This document shows, in pieces, positions 23,954 through 36,787 of a DNA stretch of 64,000 bases. Under the pieces are notes generated by a model. It worked only from the letters and a program-made list of their open reading frames with translations. It made no database searches and had not been told where the DNA came from. This stretch comes from Onchocerca lupi (Eukaryota > Nematoda > Chromadorea > Rhabditida > Onchocercidae), in assembly GCA_028564675.1 (NCBI GenBank), contig JAOVVO010000057.1, positions 1-64,000 of the forward strand. The letters are read 5' to 3'. The position numbers and the translations under genes were made by a program. Within the stretch, counting starts at the first letter, position 1, and the number at the start of each line of letters is the position of its first letter.

Positions 23954-26900
23954 TCAAGAATTAATTGTAACAACTTCCTTACCACTGCCACCGATGAACA
24001 GAATTCGTTTCAAATTCAGAGTAAGTACATCGATATAAGACATATAGTGCGACAATATTTTCTCCTTACATATCGGTGGATGAGGGAGACTAAGTAGGAC
24101 CAATTGCGAATCGTTCGAATTTTCCACGATAACATCGTTGAAACGTTTTACTGTTTCCAGAGTTACCTGGAAAATAATTAAGAATAGTATTAAACAGTTG
24201 AAATAAATTTCTTCGTTTTGTTTCAATAACTTCTCTATTTCGAATAATTTTACGATATGACAGAATGAGTTCCGGACAATAACCAGAGAAACGAAAAGAT
24301 AAAAAACAACAAATAAGTAAGCCATAATTATTTAAAACCAAACATTAAAATTCTAATATCTAGTTGAATCAATTCGGTTGATTCCCTCAAATGATTATTG
24401 CATAATAATTTATTTAACTGTTGTTTCGCTAACAAGTTTTCTTCGCTCGACTAATGGAAAAGATTTATTTTGCAAATTTGAAGAATTTTTTAACTACCTC
24501 CCAGCTTTCATCGTCATGAAAATCGTTTTCTTCTTGACTGTAAACCGATAAACGGTCTTTTGAAAATAAAAGCGAACCGTTCCTGAAGGTATTATCATTA
24601 TCTTTTAAAATCATTTTTCTGGATGGCTTTCAGCACAAATATTGGAACTCAAAAATTTAGTGCGTGATCACTTACCGGGTAAATGTTGTTTCTATTTGTA
24701 TTCCACTATTTTCACTAGCAGCATCTAAATTTGCATTTAATTTATTTAACATAGTAGATTTCAAAATAATTTTTTTGCTGGAAGGGAGTAGTGAAGTGAA
24801 GTCAAAATACCAACTTTCTCAAAATAAAAATAACTTTCTCAAAATAGTCAAAATACCAACTTTCCGATTACCTTTCACCCTGTGTGTGCCCCTTGTATTA
24901 TATGTTGAAAAAAAAAATTTTTTGAAATAAAAAAATTTATTAAAAAAAGTGTTGAGAACATATTAAATAGTGAATACATATGAAAAAATAGAGATAACTC
25001 GAGAATAACTAATAATAAGATGGAGAAGATACAGACTTATAAAAAATACTTTAATAACTGCTCAAAAAAGCTAACCTTTAACTAGTTTTTGGCTTTTGTA
25101 GTTAGTTTTCTTTCCTTCGATGGTAATCTGGAAACAACTAGGATTTATGAAGATAGAAAAAAATCCTTCTATTTAGCCGCAAAAATTTTGTGACAACTTT
25201 CCATTCTCAACATAAAACTTACATGTTTGAAAATTTTTTCTTGTAGATTTTTAATTGATAAAATGGCACATTTTACGTTTAACGGTGTTTTTGCAACTGC
25301 TCTCTCCAGTAACAAAAATATCATTTTTGCCGGGTTAGTTCAACTAGAGAGCAGTTGTGCTTTCAACAATATTTAAAAGTAGCTTTCTCACAAAGGCATA
25401 AATTTAACCATCAGTGCAGCAGCACTGCGAGCTTGTTCTTTCGAAGTTTCAGATACATCTTTTTGATTCATATTAGCATCCACTATCTAAATGTTTCGCA
25501 AAGTACAAAATTTATTAGACGAATATCTAAAAAGGAAGAATCGAAAATTCGGAATTTGAAACTACTGAGTAATTGGATTGCAGATTTTTCAATTTTGTAT
25601 GGCTGTCTTTAATAAAATATGGAAAATTGATAAAACCAGGAAAAAGTTACAAGAACTGTAGCATCGATTCGTAACATATAAATGTATTTTTGCAGCATTG
25701 CTTTCAATTCAACATTCTTTTCCGGCATTTCAGCGATTGCGAATATTCTCAATTTACAGCCCCGCCATACCTGAGAATTATAGTTTATACAATTTATACA
25801 AACATTATTCAATCAGTGAATCATTAGTATTCAGAATTTAAAATGTTTCTCAGCTCTTATTCGCAGAGTCACTAAATATAACATTCAAGTAAATAATATC
25901 ATAAATAACATATAAGGACAAATTTGCACTAAACAGTGAGACGTTAAAAGATAATTCTAGAATAAGATACCTTATGTTGCTTGAGAAGAAATGCAGTCAA
26001 CATAAGCAAATCTCCATCATGCAAAATCCACCAGATATCTATGTGACCCGTTAGACGACCGCTGGAGGATGATGGAAATGTTGTGATGCCTTTTGCCAAC
26101 ATGATACAATGATCATTCGCTACAGCTCCAATTAACTCTACTAAATCCAAAAAAAGTTTAAATAACATATGACTACTTAGTGCTTTTGACTTTTTTTTTT
26201 TATTTTAACGCGCATGTATTTTCACATTTTTATAAACAAGCTAAAAACTGCTCTTTTTAAAGTAACAATTTTTCATATCGCTTTCTACAACAAATTTATA
26301 AATGTGAATATAAAATACAAAATTTTATTCTGCAAAAACATAAATACCCGCAAAGATTGCATTTTCCTCCTCCTTTTCAGGCCAGTTCATCAACACAGTA
26401 TTCGGTTTCAGGCCACCAATACCAACACTTTGGAACAATGTAGTAAAGCATCCGTCCATCTGAAAAGCTGCTCACTATATGCTGCTTCACAGATCTATTT
26501 TCACACTATAACACAAAAAAGTTCAGAAGACTCTAAAAAAAAATAAACTTTTCAAGAATTCCGACATATTTCGTCTTGATTTTTGGATCTCGGAGGTATA
26601 AAAAATGAAATCGAGGAATATTTATTCACTGAAATTGCAATATTTTAAATAAAACCAAATTTTAGAAATAAAATGATAGATTAACATTTCCTTCAATTTT
26701 TTATTGAAAAACTTAATTTTTTTTTATTGAAGAATTATATTTTCACCTGATTTTCATCGAAAAGTAGCGTTTTGCTGAAACCGCGCAACTGAACCCGCAA
26801 CATATCTCGCTGCATTCTTCCCTTCACCTCAAAATTGGCGTCTCTTGGATTTCGTATTGGAAAATTAATTTTAAAATCTTGCTTTTAATGGTATAATCTT

Positions 26901-29900
26901 GATCTTGAGGAATTGATTTCACCTCTTCAGCTTTTTGCTGATCATCATGATTGCAAATTGAACCTTTTATGAGCGCCACCACAATAGCCAAACCACGACC
27001 TGCTTTTAATTGTCCAGCCAAATTAATTAAATTAACATATCGCCTATCAATGACATCTTTAGACCAGATATCATATACCAGAACAAGCAGTTGTGGCCTC
27101 AAAAGTGATTAAATAAAATATTCACGATATCATTCCTTTTTGATGATTTACATTGTGCATTCATTTCTTCGTTTATTTCTTTCTTGACTTTTATTTGTTT
27201 ATTATTTCCTTAACCGTTTGTTTGATTACTATCGTCTTCTTCATGCTTTATATCTATTTTCACATATATTATAGTTTTGATTTTAAATATTTTGCCTTTC
27301 CTACCGCCAATTTTTCGGATGTGGATCTTTGTCCTCAACTTTCAGCAAACTATACTGTGCTGTTGATAGCGCCAAACCTCGTATTCCATCACCCCATTCT
27401 TTCTTAGCTCTGCAAAATCTTAATTTTTTTTTTTGATAAACGACTGATTTAATTTGAAGAATTACTGTTGATCACTGATCATTCATTTATCTCTTTCTTA
27501 TCGATCACTTAATTGCGATGAGAATAAATTATCCTCACCCTTTCCATTCCACATACTTGTAGATAGCAAAAGTCAAAATAATTGAAAATACTGCATACTG
27601 CCAATGTGATGCGAACATTATGAAGAAACATAGAGCTGCACCAGTCAATGATAATGACCTGGAAATGCAGATAATCAATCTTGAAATCGTTCGACATAGA
27701 TAAATATTAAACAATTTCGAACCAGCATGATGAACTGATGAACAACAGTCATGAGAAAGAGAGATTCAATGTAAAACTAGCAAAGTTATAATAAACTCAT
27801 GAAGTACAATTTCCTTTTTACAAATTCTTTGATTCAGTACTTATCTCAAAAGTTTCTTATATCAAGTGATGCTGGAAAATGAAGTATTGTACCAGTGATA
27901 GTAACGAAATCGCGGTCTCCAATTCGGTACTTTCAATAACGAATGAAGCGCACAAATCAAATTCACAAATGCATAACACATCAGGAAAAAAAAATCCAGT
28001 ACTTCAGCTATTCTATCCACAGCGCCAAGCAATATGGCAAATTCTGCTATGAATGCGGTTATCAGTAAACTGGAATTGAGAATAAATCAGAAATTCATTT
28101 AAAAAGAAATTTTAAAATATACTGAAAAGATTCCATGCAAGTTATTTAATTTTTGATTGAATTTTTCAAAAAATTATTTTCAATTATATCCCTAGATACT
28201 CTCCATACTTTATTTTTCGTGGTAATGCAAAGCTAACACGTCACTGGAAGATTTTGAAAATCGGCCTTAATAGCTAATTAATCACTTGCCCAAAAAATGG
28301 TTCATTAGTTCGTGTAACTTTGGAGAACGGAGCCAATGCAGGTATAACATCATCTTTAGCAATTGATTGTAATAAACGTGGTGCACCTATAATATCAAAA
28401 GTTCCTTCTGAAGAAGTATGATATCCTACTTCATATTATGTGTTTATATGCCATATTAAAAAGTTTAATCGCTTTAAGACAATCTAAATAAAAAATATAT
28501 TTAAGTCCATTGAATTTAATTGGTCCCAACACTTCTTGATCTTTAAAGAGTACATATCGCTCTGATCAAACTGTCAATGTCCAATTTTCCAAAATTTCTC
28601 TTTTTTTGCTTTCGCTCGATTCATTCTCTAATATCCTATGGTGAATATGAAATATGTTTTTTTTACAACGATATTATGCCAAATGATGAATTAAAAAAAA
28701 GAATTAAAGAATGGCATCATGAGTTTTCTCTGAGAATCGATATATAATCATCACATTGATCATGCGCTCATAGATGAATATTTGAGAAGTTTCCATCTTG
28801 ATAAATGCCTTCATAAATTATGATATTAATCCTGTATTTTCCTAATCCAATGAAGTATTTTGTAGATATAAAGCTTTATATCTTATTAATCTCTGTTATT
28901 CCATCTACTGAAACGAGTTAAGAATTTTAAAACGTACTGCACAAACACTGTAAGGCAGCACCAAATGTGGATAGAAAGGAGCCAATAATGACAATCCATG
29001 GTGAAGGCCAAGACAGAAGAGCCACAATCATCGAACTATCCAAACTTCGTCCATATCTGCAATTTATGGATTATATGATTTAATTCATAAAAATCAATAT
29101 TTTGTACTGTTCAGATTATATTCATAGCCAAAGCACAATATTTTTCGAGTTAAAAATTTTATAACACGCTTTTTTTTAAGTTCTAATTTTATAAAAATCT
29201 GTCTTTGTAAATTTATTATTATTAGTAGTAGTATTCATTAGAAGGAGTATGAATCGGCAATGTTGATCAAATAAGTATAAAAATAACTTGTCACGTAAAA
29301 CCGGTCCAGTAATTGAGGCACCAAATAGTAACGCTAATGCGTAATAAATTGCGGTTGTTGTTAGTGTTGCGGCGATTGTTCCACATGGAATCGACTTCTG
29401 CGGATCTTTCAAATCACCTAAAATTCTATACCGTTCAACTCTTTCCTTTTGCATCGCGTGTATTCATATGAAAGTAGACTGATGTTCAGTGGCGGTGTAT
29501 CTACAATAATGTAATACTCTGGATTTATGGAAATAGAGCTCTTTCCTTTCATTTGCAACATTATGCTCTGAAATAGAGTATTAGCTTCTTCCTTTAGATT
29601 TGATTCATTGAGCTTACCTGTTTTTTTCCATATACGCATTAGAGCAGATTTCTAGACTTATTCTAGAAAGCATTAAATATGAGAATTTTTTGGACTAAAT
29701 TAGTACTTTTTCTTCTAGATATTATATAAAATCAATATATGTGTCAATATTAAACTATTTTCGATATGTCAAGTAGCACATAAAGTGATACATTACTATG
29801 TACCACTAATAAAGCGCAGCCTTCAGGAAATCTCAGGAAGAGGCCTGAGAGCTGTTTCAGAAGGAAGAATAAAGGATCATCAAAGGCTCCAGCATCTTTT

Positions 29901-32900
29901 CGGAATTCGCTGATTTATAAGCACCGAAACGAGAGTTTCGCTGTCTAGAGCCATAATATATTCCAGTTCTGAACAAATGAGATTGTCATTTTCATAGCGT
30001 TCATCCAGAAGGGCTATGCATCACCATCATCATTCGCCAATGATACTGGACAAATTACGAAATCATTGCACGCCAAAGTTAGACGTAGGTTGCCAGGTTG
30101 GCGTGTTGGTAGGTGGAGGTGTTCAGTGGTGTTCAAGTGATGGTGCGATTTTGTCACAGTTCAGTACTTTCTATATTGCGTGGTGGAGAGAATACTTGGA
30201 AGCATTCTGAGAAATTGAATGGAAGAATGCGTTAGCATTTATTCCAATTCATTCATTACAAACTTTTGTTGCGCTTGATACCTCTACGGAAGTATTTTAT
30301 TGGCATTTGAATAGAAACTACAGTAAGAAACCACAGTATAAAGCCACAGTAGACTTCAGTAGTGTGGCATATAGATAAAACCAGAGTATGTCTTCAATTA
30401 TTATTCTTCATTAAAAAGTAGTTAAAATACCAGTATTTTATGTATGAAATAATCGAAGAAACTAACCACTCATATTTGTCCCCGTCATTATGCCGGTAAC
30501 AGCTGGGAAATAGATAGCAAGTAAGATGAAAAAGCTTGTGCGAAAGTCCTGAGAAACTTCTAGACCGGTATCATCAGCTGCTACACCGGGATAAGATTCA
30601 CCCGCTTCCATATACATTCGTTTTGTGTTATCTGCAGATTATACTAAAATCCAATGATGATTTTAAAAGTTTTTCGAAACATCAAAAAACGTAAATTTCA
30701 AAGAGTATTTTTCGCTTACAAATAGTCACTGAGTACGTAGAGAAGCCCTACGGTTAATTTTCTGAAATATCTTAATCAAATTTATTTGTCTCAAATCTTT
30801 GTTTTTTGTTGTTGAAAGTTTTGAAACTTTAGATATCTTTCAAACAATTCTGCTGGAAAATTGAAAAGAAATGGATCTGAAGAAGAAAATTTAAATATAA
30901 GCGAATGGAAACTGCCGTGCCTTACGGAGCAGAACATAGTTGCATTCGTTTGAATTTTAAAAAAAGTTACCGTAGAAAGTTTGTGCACTGATGCCAGGAA
31001 ATGCATTGGTGCATGTTAACGTTGATGCGGTGAAATGTGTGCAAAACAATGCTGTTGTACTGTTGCAGAAGTCATCCGATATACTGAAATTTGGAAGAAC
31101 TACGAACTGAACAAATTACAAATCATAAAGTAATCACAATGATCACCAATTAATGAAGTTTGTCATTGTGATAATTATTGGAAGACAAAAAATAGGAATA
31201 TATAAGACATACTCTTCAGATTTTACACATCGATGGCAAAGTGTAGATAGGTCGGCGCCGTGCGGGAAAAATATTTTTGACTGAAGAAGTTGTTCGTTTA
31301 GCATACATACACTATAATTTGATATTCGATAGAAAGATGAAGGGACATTGTGCTAAAGAATGGCAATATTAATTAGCCTTGAAAATCTGCGAAATGAAGA
31401 AAGTTGATGAAAGCATACTGTTGACCGCTGTGATGAATCGCTTTTTCGATTCCACCGGCAAAGCATGCCAATATAGAAACAATCACGCCAAATAGAGATA
31501 CCTGCATATTTTAGCATGAAATTTATGAGCAAAATCAGAACAGAGAGCAGATTTATTCGCTACGAGATTATAAAAAATATAGTTAAAAAAAAAAAAAATC
31601 GAAATTCAAGAAAAAAATTTTCCAAAAATTTTCACGATAATGTTTATAAAACTCAAAAAACTGCTATTGATTTTTAAGAAAATCGAACCGGTGCAAGTAG
31701 TTGTACAAAGCGTACACCCATAGCTACGATTATCACTTCCAGTAAAAGGAGTATTGAACCGTAAATACGATAATTATGTGACATCATTCCCCACAAACCT
31801 TAAAATTTCAAAACATTTTTTAAACGTTAAAAAAGCCAGAAAAGATTCTAGATTATTATTGAATATCATATTCTCACTGATTATTTAATATCTTAAAAAA
31901 ATCAAACCGGTTTCGGAATGCACATCGTTATCACCAATGGTTAAAGAAGGGAAAATGTAGAGCTGAAAAAAAATTTAAAAGTTTGATCAGTCAAATCGAG
32001 CAGAAAGAAACGCTAAACTTAATCTTTTATTATTCTGAGTAGTAAAAAAAAGAAAATCTGCATTTCTCGAAGTTATGAATACCAATTAATAGTTTGATTA
32101 AGAAATCAATGAAATACATTTAATACTATTAAAACATTTCTCCATTACTGAAGCATGTCCAAATTTTATAACGCAGCATGTTTTAACTTTCTAGACATGA
32201 ATTAAACTAAAGAAAAAAAAGGATAATTTCATATTTGCATGAGAATTTTACCAGCATCACTTCAATTCCACCAATTATATACATCGATGATGCTACCGTA
32301 TTCGCTAAATAGAACAAAATACCCAAAGCACTACCAAATTCCGCTCCCAAGTTTCTTGAAATCATAAAATAAACTCCTCCGCTTTCCACAATGCCGTTTG
32401 TTGCTACCGCTGATAACGAAATGCTTGTTAACAATGTCTATAATCCAAACTTTCAAATAGTTTGATAAATTTAATGAATTATCATTATCGTAATGGCCAT
32501 ATATCATGCCAGAATCTTTCTGTGATTCTCTTTCAACATCATGAACATCAATGTCGATGATAAAAATTGCTTCAAAATTAAGATGACTGATACCAAAAAA
32601 TAATAAACTATTTTGGTAGTTTACGTATATCTTTCAAGATCACTTCAATTTTTATGAATTTCGTATTTTGATTATTGAATAAAATTATGAAACCAAAATT
32701 AATCATGCTTACACATAAACCGCAAAGTAGTAGTAAAATCATAGTATCTACTATACCAGCTATTCCAACTACCCATGCCAGCCGTATAAACATTGTTACT
32801 CCAAGAATATGTTGGATTGTTGGTAAATATACACCAAACATTACTCCTAAATTGGCCTGAAATGATACCTAATAATCTTGGCTTATTGCTTGAGGAATAT

Positions 32901-33825
32901 TTGAACATCAAAATTATTTTGAAGTAATTTGGATAAACAGAGATCGGAAAATATGTTTAAACTCCCGATTCTGGATTCTAGACCGATTGATTCTGGACTT
33001 CCCGATAGATTCTTGGGTTACTTTTTGAGTTGATAGAGAATATATTTTAAGACATAAAACACAAGAGGATCATTGTAATTGTTGTTATGAAAGTGATATG
33101 TTATCGCTCTAGACACGAAATGAATTGGATTGAAAAGAATAACAAGATATGAACTCTTTTCATTTCATTCGAATCTCTTTCCTTCGGCTCTGCTTTCATA
33201 GAGGTATTAACAAAATTTGTTTGTCCACTAAGTTCATCTTCCTCACTCACATCTACAAATTTGTTTTTCATCAATGAAAATTTAATTTTTCTGTTCATAA
33301 CTTCCAAATCAACAATTGATACCAAGAAATAATACATCTTTAGCAAATATCGAAAACTCCACGAGAATAATAGGTTTTAAACAATTCAAATTGATGTCAG
33401 TTTCTTCGTAGTATTTTCTTTTGATATACAATAGTAACTGTATTCTTCATTGGGGAACATGCCATCAGCAGTTTTATCACATTAGTGGCAATCAGCTTTT
33501 TTATCTTACAATGAAAGTATGATTGAAAAAATGTCATTATCAGACCGGAAATTCAATTTAGAATTCTTGAATTATTAAAATCGTATTTAAATCTTAATGT
33601 GTTCTTTTTTATTGATTATTCGTCAAGATTTAAAGCACTTTGCGTGACGTATCTGTCGATGATAGAATCTTACTTTGAATGGCCCTGTAAAAGGTTTTGA
33701 AGTATGCAGTTTGATCTACAGTTCACATTGATGCGATTAAATTGTTAATTCATAGAATAGGTAAGTTCACCTTTAATTGCTTTTGTTGAAGCTTCTTCCA
33801 ATGATGGATGTATTTGCATTACCAT
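23954..33825 (-). CDS. kcc: K-Cl cotransporter, SLC12 (KCC) family
   Basis: Exons: 33825-33771, 33252-33155, 32856-32713, 32437-32252, 31962-31908, 31798-31689, 31501-31419, 31083-30971, 30631-30467, 29417-29288, 29056-28938, 28386-28290, 28069-27893, 27658-27539, 27409-27305, 27097-26923, 26827-26747, 26459-26348, 26140-25971, 25770-25651, 25127-25076, 24724-24676, 24582-24498, 24166-23954; about 937 aa. TM1 carries GVYLPTIQHILGV; then ISLSAVATNGIVESGG, LYIFPSLTIGDNDVHSE, KDPQKSIPCGTIAA, APRLLQSIAKDDVIP. The C-terminal domain has NWRPQLLVLV, IDIWWILHDG and LLKQHKVWRGCKLRIF, all KCC rather than NKCC signatures. It exports K and Cl across the plasma membrane to control cell volume and chloride. 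Cysteines of the long extracellular loop are present (FCN, FCT, TCT). Intron 12 is GC-AG. Exons 21-22 are weakly conserved and least certain; 24777 is an alternative exon-22 start. The start ATG follows an acceptor ATTTTAG by 13 bases. Confidence 0.92.
25294..25357. repeat. 12-bp inverted repeat in a KCC intron
   Basis: CAACTGCTCTCT at 25294-25305 and its perfect reverse complement AGAGAGCAGTTG at 25346-25357 enclose a 40-base loop, inside the intron between KCC exons 20 and 21. It could form a hairpin in the transcript or be the remnant of a small inverted-repeat element. Confidence 0.7.
29820..30240. other. GC-richer island inside a KCC intron
   Basis: Within the 1.05-kb intron between exons ending 30467 and starting 29417, about 400 bases are clearly less AT-rich than surrounding introns. 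It contains short hairpins (CTCAGG...CCTGAG near 29832-29849 and CGAAACGAGAGTTTCG near 29925-29940). No protein motif or splice site suggests an exon. A structured RNA or an old repeat insertion are both possible. Confidence 0.4.
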
Positions 33826-35280
33826 CTTTTCGTTTGTCTAAAATCAAACACATGAAATCTTCATGCTTCTCAGAACTCTTCATTTACTTCACTGCTTCTA
33901 ATTTTTCACTACTTAACAATCACTTCAATCCATTTAACAAATTGAAAGTGAAACAAATCAGTGACAGAAATAAGAAGCATTTTCAATTTCGCTACTATAA
34001 AAAACGTGCATCACAAATCAATAAACATATGAAATCTGAATTTAAAATCTCAAAATTAAGCACATTGTTTGTTTACTTTTTTAAATACAACTTTGATCTG
34101 AAATAGGCACAGATTAAAATGATAGATGATTGCTCTCATGTATAAGAAATACCTAATTTTGCAGCAGTTGTAAAATTGTTGATTAGGATTAGAAAATTGT
34201 AAAAAATTAAATTCTGAAAAGTATTTTAGTAATTTTTAGGAATCTTTCCAAAATGCTTAAAATGCAGCACTAAAATATCCATGTATTATACGCAATTGAT
34301 TGTTATTAGCATTCCATCTGATAATTTTTGATAAATGCAAGATTTGAATAACTGAAAATTGAAATGTTAGTAAGTTGAAGAGATGCAAATACCAAGAACG
34401 AAAGGCATAAAATAATGTTACTTTTACAATGAGCGTATTAATCATTAATATTACAAACAAAACTATTCACTTTCGCCATCCCATAATAGCAATAATTTTC
34501 GAAAAATTACAAATTTCAACATTTTGAAAATCATTTAATTGAACGAATTTAAGAGGCATTTCTGGTCAACTTGTTCAAAATGTCATAAAAAAGCTTAGCA
34601 TTGTGTAGGTATGTCTGGTCTAAAACACTTTTTGTTTCCCAGATCAAACATGAAAATTGGATGGAACGAATGAATAATTAAAACGGCAACAAAGTAGAAT
34701 CCATCTATTTCACTTCGATTTAAATTTAACATGAGAAATTTCAAGACTTCCTACCGTGACAGAATTGCAGACTTCAAGAAGCACGAAATATTTGTAAAAA
34801 TAGATGATTCATATTCAAAGAAATAATACAGAAAAAAGTTGGAAATCAGTTAGTAATCTACACTTTCTTCTTGAAAAAGGGATGATGCTTCTGTTGTTAT
34901 TGTAAATGTACTGTAACGCCTCTGAACAAACTTGTTCTGATCCATAAGCTCTATGAATAAAAGCAACAGAGGAGTAATTAAAATATGAGAGATAATTTTG
35001 ATGGATTGGAACCATTATTACAATGGAGAGGATAATACCTGTTCCGTTCAAATTAAATTTTCTCGTCACTGATTATTCCGATGTTATGTGTTTTTTAAAT
35101 TTTTTTTTTCAATTTTTTCATAAATAAAAAGTAAAAATAATGCTTAGGTAGAGTGGTAAATTGGTTAGGTATGCAGCGCTTAAAATCAGCACTGTTAATA
35201 AAACCGAAATATTTTATAAAATAAACATAACGAAATAATCCAAATATTTCGTACAACAGAAATTTATACGTATTTTTCAA
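33826..35280. other. Upstream region of the KCC gene
   Basis: The acceptor GATTTTAG near 33838-33844 (minus strand) precedes the KCC start codon and is a candidate spliced-leader site. The remainder is AT-rich, and its open frames are short and unsupported on both strands. Confidence 0.5.
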
Positions 35281-35284
35281 ACAA

Positions 35285-35980
35285 ATGAATCAATTACCTA
35301 TATTTTTGGTAGAGAACCTTCGTTCTCTCATTTTCGAATCTGCTAATAAAGCTTACGTGCATCATGTGAAATGTTGAGATTTATCTAAACTGTCAGGAAT
35401 GTTGAAAGGACTGATTTTTTGAGCATTGTTTCTCTTATCGTTTGTTTAAATAATCAATCCTTTGTATGATTAATGCATTGTAAGAGTCCATCCATAACCA
35501 AAACCAAGCATTATCAGTGAAAAGGAGCTTTTTGGGTCATTATCATCACTGTCTTCAACGAGATCAGTTTCCTCAACATTAGTATCTTCAAAACTCGTAT
35601 CAACGGTAATTCACTCACTTTATTATATAAATGCCATGTTTGTGTATAATATCGTGTAAATCCAAAAAAGGTTACTGTTGATCTAGTGGAGTCACAACAG
35701 CAAGAAGCAATCTCCAATCGAACCAGACTACAATCAAATTACAAGCTATCAGATCTTTTTCCCCAACACTAGCAGATGCTTTTAAATTCTGCAAAATGTT
35801 CTTTTTTAAAATAATCGATTCTCTCTGATATCTGGAATGTCCCAACCCAAGGACAAAGCAATAATGATTGGAATATAATAAATTTGCAATATCCATCTAC
35901 AGTTTAAATAAGCACTTATCATGTCTGGAAATGCAATTTCAAATCAAATATTTTTCCATTTTAAATTAAGCAACGATAAT
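35285..35980. repeat. Diverged interspersed repeats flanking the BEL/Pao relic
   Basis: The part from about 35285 to 35440 resembles 51515-51670 in the same orientation (TGAATCAATTA, then CTATATTTT, TCTCAT, AATCTGCTAA, AGCTTACGTG in the same order). The part from about 35700 to 35790 resembles 22945-23025 (CAAGAA(G/T)CAATCT, TACAA(A)TCAAATTA, ...TATCAG, CAACA(C/T)TAG). These shared blocks mark old copies of interspersed elements; their class is not clear. Confidence 0.45.
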
Positions 35981-35985
35981 TAAAT

Positions 35986-36750
35986 TCAACATAAGTGTCG
36001 GAGGATTTTTTCCATCGCTTCGACTCTTGATTTCCATTCTTTGTCGTTCCGTTGAATGGAATGGAATTCGTTATATAACGATTTCTTTATAGTAGCCGGA
36101 TTACCATATTTATCGATTAAGACCTGTCTTATTAATTCATAATTCTCTGGAGCTACTTCAAACCCTCTTATAGCCTCCAGTGCTTCTCCTTTTAAACATG
36201 AAATCAAATAAGTAAGTTTTTGAATATTTGGAATTTCCTGAAGATGTATAGCTGCATTAAAGCTATTCCAAAATTCTCGCCACAGCTTTATATCCCACTA
36301 AAAGTCGGTAATGGTAACTGTGGTAAATTGATTGTTGAATGATACTTTAACAACCACCAACTTTTCTTGTTGAAGGGCTAATGCCAAATCATCATAGTAT
36401 GAATTCAAGGTAATGATAGTTTCTTTACTATTATTAATCATGTGTAAAATACCTTGTTTGTCGTTGACCATTTCCTCGTACTTTCCTTCTTCCTCTTTCT
36501 TTGTTGCTTTCGTAGTTTGCTGTATAAGGTCCAACCATTTTTGGTTGATTGTTTCCAATATGCCAACATATGTTTCGAGTCGCTTGATTTTATCCTTGAC
36601 GATCCTTTTCTTGATTTCTTATTGTTTTTTCTGCTCTTCTAGCGGCTGGTTTCGATCTGGTAGTGATAGATCGAGTCCTTTGATTTCTTCCAGAAGTTCG
36701 ATTATTCTGCCAATTGTTGGTTGTGCTGACTGATTAAGAGAGGTCGACAT
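35986..36750 (-). pseudogene. BEL/Pao retrotransposon gag relic
   Basis: One reading frame of 254 codons starts at the ATG at 36750 and is interrupted by two in-frame stops (36621-36619 and 36300-36298), ending with a stop at 35988-35986. The downstream part contains LISCLKGEALEAIRGF and YELIRQVLIDKYGN, the hallmark of the Pao-type gag domain (DUF1759-like); the upstream part is charged and probably coiled-coil. No zinc knuckle, protease, reverse transcriptase or integrase follows, so the element is truncated after gag. Frame retention suggests a fairly young copy. Confidence 0.8.
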
Positions 36751-36757
36751 AATGTAC

Positions 36758-36773
36758 CTCACCTCGGGCACCA
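36758..36773 (-). other. Probable tRNA primer-binding site
   Basis: On the minus strand the sequence TGGTGCCCGAGGTGAG begins with TGG, the complement of a tRNA CCA end. It lies 14 bases inside the LTR-like boundary and 7 bases before the gag ATG, the expected place for a retrotransposon primer-binding site. The tRNA species is not assigned. Confidence 0.5.
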
Positions 36774-36787
36774 AAAATAAATTTTTC

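Noticed and set aside
30016..30210. Histidine-rich 64-codon frame inside a KCC intron
   Set aside because: No splice sites or family match; better described as part of a GC-richer intronic island.
33155..33346. KCC start at an ATG near 33271
   Set aside because: An acceptor at 33253 and an upstream exon (33825-33771) with matching phase and an acceptor just before its ATG explain the N-terminus better.
33777..34106. 109-codon plus-strand open frame
   Set aside because: Its left part is antisense to the first KCC exon (33771-33825) and the rest has no family signal.
35130..35190. tRNA-like stretch with GGTAGAGTGGTAAATTGG
   Set aside because: It cannot be folded into a complete cloverleaf: no matching acceptor stem and no TTCGA-type T loop at the right distance.
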